Assembly (NCBI GenBank): GCA_934464585.1 | Contig: CAKSJY010000005.1 | Span: 1 to 64,000 of the forward strand | From: an uncultured Eubacteriales bacterium | GTDB lineage: Bacteria > Bacillota > Clostridia > Oscillospirales > Acutalibacteraceae | Direction: 5' to 3' | Length of the DNA: 64,000 nucleotides | Shown: piece after piece, positions 27,372-35,629 of the stretch | Layout: each line of letters begins with the position of its first letter | Numbering within the stretch: position 1 is the first letter of the stretch | The notes under the pieces: model-generated | The model's input: only the letters and a program-made list of their open reading frames with translations | Told to the model about the DNA's origin: nothing | Database searches by the model: none | Translations under genes and position numbers: made by a program

Positions 27372-27875
27372 CTACCCTTTATTTTTTTGTTTTTGTTTAA
27401 ATATTATAGTTTTAACCCTATTTTTAATCTCAATAGGACCAATCATTATAAAAAATCCGGACAATACAAGAGAAAGTATCATAAGCATCAAAAGAATTTT
27501 ATGATCCCAGAAAAATATCATAATACTCCAAAGAACATATATATCACCAAAAAACATTATTCCTATAGCTACTGCGGCTAAAGCGAATACAAATACTGCA
27601 CCCGCGGCAATGTCCTTAGCGACTTTAGCCATTCTGTTATAATTTTCAGCACATATATCTGAAAGTACCTCTACAGATGTATTAACCATTTCAGCAGAAA
27701 TCACCGCTGAAATGGTTAATATCAAAATTGCATACTTTTCAACTGACAAATTAAAGAATGTCGAAAAAAGAAGTACATAAAGACTAGCACAAATATGTAT
27801 TCTCATGTGCCTTTCATTTTTTATACATCGAGTAATCCCTTTTAATGCACATCTAAAGCTCTTTAGTTCTTTCAT
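27372..27875 (-). CDS. dgkA: Diacylglycerol kinase family membrane protein
   Basis: An undecaprenol or diacylglycerol kinase of the small DgkA family. The 167 residues contain SFRCALKGITRCIKNERHMRIH near the N-terminus and the diagnostic EMVNTSVEVLSDICAENYNRMAKVAKDIAAGAV with its acidic metal ligands. The family is usually about 120-135 residues; here an extra pair of transmembrane helices and a basic tail (residues 125-167, ending KQKQKNKG) extend the C-terminus. Located between ybeY and era with spacings of 2 and 15 bases. Confidence 0.92.
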   Translation of the reverse strand: MKELKSFRCALKGITRCIKNERHMRIHICASLYVLLFSTFFNLSVEKYAILILTISAVISAEMVNTSVEVLSDICAENYNRMAKVAKDIAAGAVFVFALAAVAIGIMFFGDIYVLWSIMIFFWDHKILLMLMILSLVLSGFFIMIGPIEIKNRVKTIIFKQKQKNKG

Positions 27876-27877
27876 TT

Positions 27878-28375
27878 TTACTTTAACCCATAGCTTAAAG
27901 TACTTGATAGACCTATTTGCTTCATGATTCCTTCTTCTTTTTCCCTCATTCTAAGTCTTTCTATATTTTCTTCATGATCATATCCCAATAAATGCAAAAC
28001 TGAATGAACTGTTAAAAATCCTACTTCTCTTTGAATTGTATGACCATACTTTTGTGCCTGTTCTTCTGCCTTTTCAACCGATATTACTACATCGCCCAAT
28101 ATTCTTGCATTTGTATCAAGATTTATATCATATTTCCCATCTTCACCGATCGGGAACGAAAGTACATCTGTTGGTTGATCAATTCCCCTGTGTTTTTTAT
28201 TCAACTCCTGTATTTGTTCATTATTTACAAACACAACACTTATTTCTGCAGAATATGGAAACTCCTCTGTTTTTAAAACTGCATTACAACATCTGCGTAC
28301 AAGCATCCTTAGACCCGACGGAAGCTTAACACTTTTCTGTTTGTTTGTGATTATTACTTTTACTCTGTTAGCCAT
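27878..28375 (-). CDS. ybeY: Endoribonuclease YbeY
   Basis: YbeY is a zinc-dependent endonuclease for 16S rRNA 3' maturation and ribosome quality control. The 165-residue product has the metal-binding HSVLHLLGYDH near residue 128 and the upstream NKKHRGIDQPTDVLSFP. The start at MANRVKVII (28375) has AAAGGG upstream; ten extra codons are open upstream but would overlap phoH. Only one base separates it from phoH. Confidence 0.96.
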   Translation of the reverse strand: MANRVKVIITNKQKSVKLPSGLRMLVRRCCNAVLKTEEFPYSAEISVVFVNNEQIQELNKKHRGIDQPTDVLSFPIGEDGKYDINLDTNARILGDVVISVEKAEEQAQKYGHTIQREVGFLTVHSVLHLLGYDHEENIERLRMREKEEGIMKQIGLSSTLSYGLK

Positions 28376-28376
28376 T

Positions 28377-29246
28377 TTACAAATTCCCTTTCTCTTTTCC
28401 CTCATAAGCCTTTATAATATTTTGTACTAGCTTATGGCGTACTACATCATTTTCCTCAAAATAAATTTGTGAAATATCATCAACATCTTTTAAAATCTCA
28501 AGTGAATCTTTAAGACCTGATTTAACTTGTCTTGGAAGATCAATTTGAGTTATGTCGCCTGTTATTACCATTTTAGATCCAAAACCAAGCCTAGTTAAAA
28601 ACATCTTCATCTGCTCTTTTGTGGTATTTTGAGCTTCATCTAAGATAATAAAGCTATCTTCAAGCGTTCTGCCCCTCATATAGGCCAGAGGCGCTACTTC
28701 TATCATTCCTCTTTCTGCATATCTTTTATATGCTTCCATTCCCAACATATCAAAAAGAGCATCATATAATGGTCGCAAATATGGGTCTACTTTTTGTTGT
28801 AAATCACCGGGTAAAAAGCCAAGTTTCTCCCCAGCTTCGACTGCCGGTCGAGTAATAATAATCTTTTCAACCTCATTTTCTTTAAACGCTTTCACAGCCA
28901 TAGCTACCGCCAAATATGTTTTCCCAGTTCCTGCAGGACCAACACCAAAAGTTACTGTGTTATTTTTGATAGAATCGCAATATCTCTTTTGACCTATAGT
29001 TTTAGCTTTTATTGGTTTTCCTGTAAAGGTCATTGCAACACAATTTCCTGAAAAATCTTCTAAACTTTGTTTCTTTTTACAAAGACTTATCGCATAATAA
29101 ACATCTTGAGAAGTAATCTCCTGCTTATTACCAGCCAAGGATAAAAATTTTTCAATAACCTCCGAAGCATTCGAGATATCACCGGTACCTGATATTTTTA
29201 TCTTTGAATTTCTAATTAAAATAGAGACCTTTAGCTCACGCTCCAT
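28377..29246 (-). CDS. phoH: PhoH family ATPase
   Basis: A PhoH/YbeZ-type P-loop ATPase associated with RNA metabolism and YbeY. The 289 residues from the first ATG contain Walker A GPAGTGKTYLAVAMA and Walker B SFIILDEAQNTTKEQMKMFL. The frame is open further upstream and encodes ISNLDVLFGNLDENIKI, which looks like the conserved PhoH N-terminus. The real start therefore probably lies upstream, perhaps at CTG 29322-29324, eleven bases after GGTGGAG. First gene of phoH-ybeY-dgkA-era. A TATAAT-type -10 lies further upstream. Confidence 0.95.
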   Translation of the reverse strand: MERELKVSILIRNSKIKISGTGDISNASEVIEKFLSLAGNKQEITSQDVYYAISLCKKKQSLEDFSGNCVAMTFTGKPIKAKTIGQKRYCDSIKNNTVTFGVGPAGTGKTYLAVAMAVKAFKENEVEKIIITRPAVEAGEKLGFLPGDLQQKVDPYLRPLYDALFDMLGMEAYKRYAERGMIEVAPLAYMRGRTLEDSFIILDEAQNTTKEQMKMFLTRLGFGSKMVITGDITQIDLPRQVKSGLKDSLEILKDVDDISQIYFEENDVVRHKLVQNIIKAYEGKEKGNL

Positions 29247-29572
29247 AATTTTGATATTCTCATCAAGATTTCCAAAGAGAACATCTAAATTACTTATGTG
29301 AGAAATATCGATAACTTTTTCCAGACTTAAATCATCTCCACCGCAATTTCTTTTTACGTGTGATATTTATTATATCACACCCAAAAGCCAAAATCACTAA
29401 GAAAATGCTTACCGCATAATTTTTGTTAATTTTGGCGTATTATATACAAATTAGGTACAGTTAAAATTGTAATATATTAACAATAATCTACGTAATATAT
29501 TTTTTACAAAATCAAAATCCCGTTATTTTAACTAATTTTATTTTAAAAATTAAATCAATATTTACTCCGTAT

Positions 29573-30745
29573 TCAATTTATCAGTAATTCCTCTGCCTGC
29601 GCTATATTTTCCTCGCAATAATATGAACATTCATATACATATACATCATTCTCTAATTTCCCGCTTGTATGCCTATCGATAATATTTACATCTTTTAATA
29701 TTTCCTCTTCCTTTTTATTTATATTATTTTCTGCTATCTCTCTTGCTTGATCCTCTGTTAAAACTATATCTTCCGGAATTTGCTCTTTAAAAGTCTGTTT
29801 ATATACTTTTATCGGTAACTGTCTTTCAAAAATAGTCAAACATTTTTTTTCGTATTCCTTTTTATATTCCCATTTTGGTTTAGTATTAAATGTCAGCGGT
29901 ATATTAGCACCAAAAATCTTAGCTGAAGCTCTTAACATACTTTTTCCTGTTTCTCTATATGTCGTTTGATATATAGGTACCTCTTCTTTTAATGTTCTTT
30001 GAGTATACGCAAAAATTTTACCATCTGCATGGTGAGTCGTATGACCTCCATACACGTCCTCGACTATGCCGTTTATTAAGAGTTGGCCTTCAAAAACTGC
30101 ATCACCAACATTTACTTCAGCCGCCCCGTCATACACCTCTATTCGTGACACCTGACCGGCTAACTTTGCTTTTACATTGCAAGGTTTATCTTTAGGTACT
30201 ATTTCAGGCGGTTTTATTCTTTCCTTTAACGATACTGTTGCCACACTGCCTCTAATATTTACCGAAAGCCATGATACTCCGTCTATATTCTCCATAGCCA
30301 TTTGCTCAAGCATTCTTATATTAATATCCTTTTTAAGCTTTCCCTCATCAAGTCCTATGTCTTTCATCGTGCTAATAACTTTTTCCTTTGGAATACTTTC
30401 CACTCCCTCAACATTAATTTGCCATATGAATAACGACATTACATATAAGATTAAAAAGAAAACCACTATTCCGGCAACTATTCCCATCCTGGGCTTAAAC
30501 CTTCTTAAAAAGAATGGTAACCCATATCTTTTTTTCACTCTTAGTTTTAATCCCGATTTTCTTGCACTATACCTTATCTTTTTATACTGAGATGCTGCTA
30601 TATACGCGCCTAAAACATGGTCTTTCCTTTTTATATTCCAAAGAACAAATCCATATTTTGCTGTTAAATTTATAAATTTTTCAGGATATAAACCATAGGC
30701 TTCAAAATACACATATCCTAAAATCCATCTTATTATACTAAGCAA
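29573..30745 (-). CDS. yqfD: Sporulation protein YqfD
   Basis: YqfD is a sigma-E-controlled sporulation membrane protein needed for engulfment or forespore development. The 390 residues show one transmembrane helix (about residues 91-113, VAGIVVFFLILYVMSLFIW). The extracellular region resembles a POTRA-like domain (INVEGVESIPKEKVISTMKD), with the family element RIKPPEIVPKDKPCNVKAKLAGQVSRIEVYDG, written here in part. It is paired with yqfC upstream (11 bases), as in B. subtilis. Confidence 0.94.
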   Translation of the reverse strand: MLSIIRWILGYVYFEAYGLYPEKFINLTAKYGFVLWNIKRKDHVLGAYIAASQYKKIRYSARKSGLKLRVKKRYGLPFFLRRFKPRMGIVAGIVVFFLILYVMSLFIWQINVEGVESIPKEKVISTMKDIGLDEGKLKKDINIRMLEQMAMENIDGVSWLSVNIRGSVATVSLKERIKPPEIVPKDKPCNVKAKLAGQVSRIEVYDGAAEVNVGDAVFEGQLLINGIVEDVYGGHTTHHADGKIFAYTQRTLKEEVPIYQTTYRETGKSMLRASAKIFGANIPLTFNTKPKWEYKKEYEKKCLTIFERQLPIKVYKQTFKEQIPEDIVLTEDQAREIAENNINKKEEEILKDVNIIDRHTSGKLENDVYVYECSYYCEENIAQAEELLIN

Positions 30746-30756
30746 TAACTTTCACC

Positions 30757-31050
30757 TCATACGACAAATTCTATAGAAGTAATAAATCCATCTATAACCA
30801 ACGAATCTTCGGTTAGGCACTTTATGTTTAAGTTTCTGCCAATAAATTGGCTAATAAACTTTCCGGTTTTTATCCTGATTAGGTTTTCATCATATTCCAA
30901 AACACCCGATGAACCCTCAATTATAACCTCCTTGTTACTATTCATTTCAAAATGAGGAGTATTTATAAATGCTCCTGCGGGTAATTGCGATTTATCTATG
31001 ATATTTTTAGCCTTATTGGTAATATCTTCAGAGCTATGTCTTTTTCTCAT
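30757..31050 (-). CDS. yqfC: Sporulation protein YqfC
   Basis: YqfC is a small sporulation protein of unknown biochemical role, always next to yqfD. The 97-residue product has LPAGAFINTPHFEMNSNKEV, then a GSSGVLEYDENLIRIKTG core and a C-terminal LNIKCLTEDSLVIDGFI. The start was set at the ATG 31050 (MRKRHSSED) preceded by GGTGGGG, six codons inside the longest frame. Confidence 0.9.
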   Translation of the reverse strand: MRKRHSSEDITNKAKNIIDKSQLPAGAFINTPHFEMNSNKEVIIEGSSGVLEYDENLIRIKTGKFISQFIGRNLNIKCLTEDSLVIDGFITSIEFVV

Positions 31051-31135
31051 ATTTACCCCACCTATCAATTTATCTGTTTAAAATCTATGCACTATTCAAA
31101 ATAAAAATCACTAAGCCGCATATATATTATGTTGG

Positions 31136-32365
31136 GTGGTGAAAACAAAATTGAAACTTACATTTAAAAGTAAACAATTTGAATTGCTTAAAACTTTTAT
31201 TTTAGCACTTGCAACTTGCTTTATGTGTATTGAAATACTCGTATATCAAAAAGCCTCTTCATGTGGAGTACAGAAAGGACTATCATTTTGTTCTGATATT
31301 TTAATACCTTCGCTGTTTCCCTTTATGGTAATGTCATCATTTATAATAAAATCAGGACTCTCTGAAAAACTTGGCTACTTATTTAATCCTGTTGTAAAGT
31401 TTCTTTTCAATCTTCCAGGTGTTGCCGGAGCAACAATAATAATTTCCTTAATCGGTGGATATCCCGCTGGTGTAAAAGGTGTAATGGAGCTTTGGGAATG
31501 CAATAAATTAAGCTTATCCCAAGCGCAGAGAATGCTTTGTTTCACTGTAGGATCCGGACCATCGTTTGTGATTGGAGTTATAGGTATTGGTATATTCAAA
31601 AGTTATGCTGTAGGTTTATTAATGTTTATATGCCAAATTCTAGCGTCTGTATTGATAGGTATTTCTTTGGGCATTTTTTCAAGAATAAAGAAAAGCCATT
31701 ACGAGGCAAATATCAAAAATATCAGCACAAGTCTTCCATTTTCAGATGCATTTGTTAAGTCTTGTATTGCATCAACAGGTCAAATTATCAATCTATGTGC
31801 ATTCGTTGTACTGTTCTCTGCACTTATTGAAATATTAAAAACAAACAGTTTTGAAAATCACTTTGCCAACGCACTAATGTACATAAATGTCCCATACTCA
31901 TACGCACATTCTCTACTTTTCTCAATACTTGAAGTAACCGGTGGGTGCCTAAATTCCGGTAAACTTGGAACTTCAGCTGAATTTATTGCTTTCTTTATCG
32001 CCTTTGCCGGAGTATGTGTACATTTTCAACTATTTGCTACACTAAGTAAAATGAATTTTTCCAAAGTTATGTTTATATCATTTAGAATAGTTCACGGACT
32101 TTTAAGCGCTATAATAACACACTTTGCCCTTTCTATATTCCCGCTTTCTCAAGAAACATTTTGTTTTCATGGGTCCAATATTGACGGCCAACTCTACTCT
32201 AATACTCCCGCTGCAGTTTCGTTAGTTGCACTATGTATTTTCTTTTTAATTTCATGTGCCTTTTGCAACAAAAAAGACAACTCGTTTAACACGAATTGTC
32301 CTTTAATATTAAACATTTTTAATGCAATCAAAAACCATAAAGAAATGAAAAATACTTCCTGCTAA
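31136..32365 (+). CDS. ylbJ: Sporulation integral membrane protein YlbJ
   Basis: YlbJ is a polytopic membrane protein with a nucleoside-recognition (Gate) domain, required for spore cortex formation in B. subtilis. The 409 residues show about nine hydrophobic helices and the family motifs LIPSLFPFMVMSSFIIKSGL, LIGGYPAGVKGVMELW and FTVGSGPSFVIGVIGIG. Translation may start at GTG 31136 or at the in-frame TTG 31151, which has GGTGG eleven bases upstream. The last 19 codons overlap the convergent hemolysin III gene and contain that gene's terminator. Confidence 0.92.
   Translation: MVKTKLKLTFKSKQFELLKTFILALATCFMCIEILVYQKASSCGVQKGLSFCSDILIPSLFPFMVMSSFIIKSGLSEKLGYLFNPVVKFLFNLPGVAGATIIISLIGGYPAGVKGVMELWECNKLSLSQAQRMLCFTVGSGPSFVIGVIGIGIFKSYAVGLLMFICQILASVLIGISLGIFSRIKKSHYEANIKNISTSLPFSDAFVKSCIASTGQIINLCAFVVLFSALIEILKTNSFENHFANALMYINVPYSYAHSLLFSILEVTGGCLNSGKLGTSAEFIAFFIAFAGVCVHFQLFATLSKMNFSKVMFISFRIVHGLLSAIITHFALSIFPLSQETFCFHGSNIDGQLYSNTPAAVSLVALCIFFLISCAFCNKKDNSFNTNCPLILNIFNAIKNHKEMKNTSC
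32276..32300 (-). terminator. Terminator of the hemolysin III gene, inside ylbJ
   Basis: On the minus strand GACAATTCG / CGAGTTGTC (one G-U pair) with a 7-base loop is followed by TTTTTTGTTG (32275 downward). It lies 9 bases past the hemolysin III stop and within the ylbJ coding region. Confidence 0.8.
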
Positions 32366-33004
32366 AACAAACAGATGCCATAGTGAATGCATATACTTTA
32401 CTTTTTTGCCGACACCATATATTATCGCTCCTACCGTATATGCTATACCACCTATTAAAAGCATAGTAAGCTGATATGTGCTTATACTTTGCATAAGCGG
32501 CTTAAATGCAAATACGACTGCCCAACCCATTCCAATATAACAAACCATAGATAATTTAGCAAATTTATTTAGATCTATTGAATTTAATACAATTCCAATA
32601 ATTGCAACAACCCAAATTGATATTGCAAGAATATATCCCAAACTGCCTCCGATTATCAGTAAGCTTATCGGGGTATATGTTCCAGCTATAAGCAAGAAAA
32701 TTGAACAGTGATCTAAAACTCTAAATACCTTTTTAGCCTTACAAAGTCCCAATGCGTGGTACATAGTAGATATTATATATAATATAAATAATGTTGCAGA
32801 ATAAATACTTACACATACTAAATAAAGAGGTTCCTTTGGAGAAAATATCGGCAAAAGTACAATCGCAACAATAGCTAATGCTGCACCTATTCCATGAGTC
32901 AATGCATTTAAAATTTCCTCAAATAGTGAATAGGATGGAAGCCCCATAGCCTTTCTTAATTCCTCTCTTAACTTTCCCTTTTCAAGTGCTGCTAACCTAG
33001 ACAT
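32309..33004 (-). CDS. Hemolysin III family membrane protein
   Basis: A member of the HlyIII/PAQR/YqfA family, a seven-helix membrane protein possibly acting as a hydrolase or receptor-like protein; the name hemolysin is historical. The 231 residues contain EEILNALTHGIGAALAIV with the first His and STMYHALGLCKAKKVFRVLDHCSIFLLIAGTYTP, given here in part, with the conserved Ser/His/Asp ligands. LWHLFVLAGSIFHFFMV at the C-terminus holds the remaining His pair. Its 3' end overlaps ylbJ by 57 bases on the opposite strand. Confidence 0.92.
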   Translation of the reverse strand: MSRLAALEKGKLREELRKAMGLPSYSLFEEILNALTHGIGAALAIVAIVLLPIFSPKEPLYLVCVSIYSATLFILYIISTMYHALGLCKAKKVFRVLDHCSIFLLIAGTYTPISLLIIGGSLGYILAISIWVVAIIGIVLNSIDLNKFAKLSMVCYIGMGWAVVFAFKPLMQSISTYQLTMLLIGGIAYTVGAIIYGVGKKVKYMHSLWHLFVLAGSIFHFFMVFDCIKNV

Positions 33005-33022
33005 AACAAAACCCCTTCTACT

Positions 33023-33904
33023 TTATAATATAGAGCCACTAAAATCCGGTACATAGTTTTCGTCGGCAGATGATAAATCTTGCACAAACCCATCTAAGTC
33101 CAAATCTAGTAAATAATCTTGTACAACTTCATATTCTAAGCTTGTTAATTTTCGATAAATCTCCTCATACTTATGAGCATTAGCTAATGGAACATATTGA
33201 CCCATCAGGCTTACAAGTATATCATCTTTAAAATTATTTTTTAACCAGTTTAAAACTAGTATAGCTTCTTTTGTATGAGAAGGCAATATCATATGTCTAA
33301 CAATTGTTCCCTTTTTTAACATAGAGTCATCATCAAACTCAGGTTTTCCTGTCTGCCTTACCATCTCAGCAATAGCCTTAGAAGCGTTTTCAAAATAATT
33401 TTCTGCTTTGGAATATCTTTTAGAAAGATCGTTGCTAATATATTTTAAATCCGGCAAATATATATCTACCAAACCTTCCAACCTTTTTAGAGTCTCGATA
33501 GTTTCATATCCGCTAGTATTGTACACAACCGGAATTTTCGGTCTATAAATTTCAAAACTTTTACATATTGCATCAACAAAATGAGTCGGGCTTACAAGAT
33601 TAATATTGTGAGCCCCTTTTTCTTCTAATATCTGATAAAGTTTAGCTAATTCACCAATCGATATAATTCTTCCGGAATCTTTCTGGCTTATCTCTTCATT
33701 TTGGCAAAACACACATTTTAATGTACATCCACTAAAGAATATAGCTCCTGAACCTCTTTCACCGCTTATCGGAGGTTCCTCCCAAAAATGAAGACATGCT
33801 TTAGATACCTTTGGCAAAAGCCCTTGTCTGCAAAATCCAAAACCCTTTAAGTCTTCTCTTAAGGCATTACATCTCCTTGGGCAGGAATTACACAATACTT
33901 TCAC
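33023..33904 (-). CDS. Radical SAM protein, PflX-like
   Basis: A 293-residue radical SAM protein resembling pyruvate formate-lyase activase relatives (PflX/YfmR type). An N-terminal Cys cluster (CNSCPRRCNA) precedes FFSGCTLKCVFCQNEEIS, where CTLKCVFC is the CxxxCxxC iron-sulfur site. VSPTHFVDAI and VVYNTSGYE follow. The substrate is unknown; no glycyl-radical enzyme is adjacent. It follows pgeF by two bases and probably belongs to the typA-exonuclease-pgeF transcript. Confidence 0.88.
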   Translation of the reverse strand: MKVLCNSCPRRCNALREDLKGFGFCRQGLLPKVSKACLHFWEEPPISGERGSGAIFFSGCTLKCVFCQNEEISQKDSGRIISIGELAKLYQILEEKGAHNINLVSPTHFVDAICKSFEIYRPKIPVVYNTSGYETIETLKRLEGLVDIYLPDLKYISNDLSKRYSKAENYFENASKAIAEMVRQTGKPEFDDDSMLKKGTIVRHMILPSHTKEAILVLNWLKNNFKDDILVSLMGQYVPLANAHKYEEIYRKLTSLEYEVVQDYLLDLDLDGFVQDLSSADENYVPDFSGSIL

Positions 33905-33906
33905 TA

Positions 33907-34746
33907 CTATTCCTCACCTTTTATACACATCATTGCAGCAAGTGTACCCCTTTTACCATTTGTCGCTCTATGAGAAAACAATAAATCACTATTACACTTA
34001 GTGCATATATCACCGACAAATATATTTTCCTCTTTTACCCCTGCCAGCATCAAGCGCCTTTTATTAGTCTCCCATAAATCTATCATATACTTGCCTCCAC
34101 CAACATCATCAGCAATTTCAGATATATCGATATTATTTATATTGGAAAACTTTTCATACACCGGTTTATCAACCTCATAACAGCACTTTCCAATTGCTGG
34201 TCCAATGCAACATATTATGTCTGTCGGTTCACAGCCATACTTTTCTGACATGGTTTTTATCATCTTAGGTGCAATTCCTAAAACTGTACCCCTCCAACCG
34301 GCATGAGCTAAACCAATAACTTTCTTTTTTGGATCTAAATAAAATATTGGAGTACAGTCAGCATAATATGTAACTAAAGTTATCCCCTTCTGATTTGTTA
34401 AGAGACCATCAACACTTAAAAGGTCTTTAGGTCTATATATTCCAATACCCCTGTCTTTTGTTTCAACACATCTTATATTTGTATGATGATCCTGCGATGA
34501 TGCAACCAGACTTTCAAATTCAAATCCTACAGCATCGCAAAAAATATGATAATTTTTAATAACATTTTCACTTGAATCAACACCATTAAACCCAAGATTC
34601 ATTGAAGCAAAATCACCTTTACTTACTCCGGAAAACTTGGTGGAAAACGCATGATTTATAAAATTATACTTTTCTAAACTTTTAAAAGTCAGATATTTTA
34701 CATTATCCTTTTCATTAAGATTAAAAACTTTACTACTAAAACTCAT
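33907..34746 (-). CDS. pgeF: Peptidoglycan editing factor PgeF
   Basis: A multicopper-oxidase-like YfiH-fold protein reported to remove misincorporated amino acids from peptidoglycan precursors, and related to purine nucleoside phosphorylases. The 279 residues have YYADCTPIFYLDP, the diagnostic GLAHAGWRGTVLGI, CCIGPAIGKCCYEV, and the C-terminal LLFSHRATNGKRGTLAAMM. The start is the ATG 34746 with GAGGG six bases upstream, rather than a TTG two codons earlier. Confidence 0.93.
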   Translation of the reverse strand: MSFSSKVFNLNEKDNVKYLTFKSLEKYNFINHAFSTKFSGVSKGDFASMNLGFNGVDSSENVIKNYHIFCDAVGFEFESLVASSQDHHTNIRCVETKDRGIGIYRPKDLLSVDGLLTNQKGITLVTYYADCTPIFYLDPKKKVIGLAHAGWRGTVLGIAPKMIKTMSEKYGCEPTDIICCIGPAIGKCCYEVDKPVYEKFSNINNIDISEIADDVGGGKYMIDLWETNKRRLMLAGVKEENIFVGDICTKCNSDLLFSHRATNGKRGTLAAMMCIKGEE

Positions 34747-34748
34747 AA

Positions 34749-35606
34749 TCAACCCTCACTTGTTTCCTCATTCAGTAGGTTTACGGATTTATGGACATAT
34801 ATACCGTCATAGGTCCTTACAAACTTCAATTTCCCTATAAACTTCCTTTTGCAATTCTCACACTTAAACTCTGCTCTATAAATCTTGTTCTTCTTTTTCC
34901 AATTGGATATTCTTTCAGCTTTATTTTTACAAATAAAGCAAAAGATTTCAGTATCATCAATATTTATATTTAGTTCCTTCAAATTACCAACAATATGATT
35001 TTTAAAGTTTAGTCTATCATAGAATTCTGAATTTTCACAATCTTCTGTATATTTTTCTACAAGTTCTCTATTAAATAGTCGTTTGAAACATTCATATGCC
35101 AAAAAACTATCATAAATAGCCTGATGAACCTTACCTTGGTCTACTTCTATATTAAGCGAGTTAAGAGCTGTAGAAAGTCCTAGTTTTTGGCTACTTCCCA
35201 GATTAAGTTTTTCTTCGCAATAAGACTGTAAATTTAAAAAACGTTTAATAAACCCCAAATTACCGGTTCCAAAAAAATATTTATAATTATCCGAAAGAAC
35301 CTGCATATCTGATATACCCCATGTAATCAACGTTGCATCAGAGATAAAATCCTTAAATTTGGAAACCATCTTTTGAAATGGAATACCATTAACCGTAAGC
35401 TCTTCCATTGTAAGTTGAGTTAAGTCTTGTACATATTTATTAACATTTTTGCCAACAACAGGCCTTACCAAGACAGAAAACTCATCAATTATCTTCATGT
35501 CTTGGTTTACCTTAATTGCGCCTATATCTATAATTTCATTAAAATATCTTTTTAGCTTATCGCTATATACTCCATTAAATTCAAAATCGAGTATTACATA
35601 TTCCAT
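34749..35606 (-). CDS. 3'-5' exonuclease, DnaQ/KapD-like
   Basis: A 285-residue DEDD-superfamily exonuclease. Motif Exo I is VILDFEFNG (residues 4-12, Asp and Glu). Exo II is around LITWGISDMQVL. Exo III is QAIYDSFLAYECF, with the Asp but not a canonical HDA triad. A C-terminal zinc-finger-like element (CFICKNK ... CENCKRKF, residues about 217-255) is an addition to the usual KapD length. Substrate not known. It lies between typA and pgeF with short gaps. Confidence 0.8.
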   Translation of the reverse strand: MEYVILDFEFNGVYSDKLKRYFNEIIDIGAIKVNQDMKIIDEFSVLVRPVVGKNVNKYVQDLTQLTMEELTVNGIPFQKMVSKFKDFISDATLITWGISDMQVLSDNYKYFFGTGNLGFIKRFLNLQSYCEEKLNLGSSQKLGLSTALNSLNIEVDQGKVHQAIYDSFLAYECFKRLFNRELVEKYTEDCENSEFYDRLNFKNHIVGNLKELNINIDDTEIFCFICKNKAERISNWKKKNKIYRAEFKCENCKRKFIGKLKFVRTYDGIYVHKSVNLLNEETSEG

Positions 35607-35629
35607 TACTTAATCCTTTATTTCTAAAT

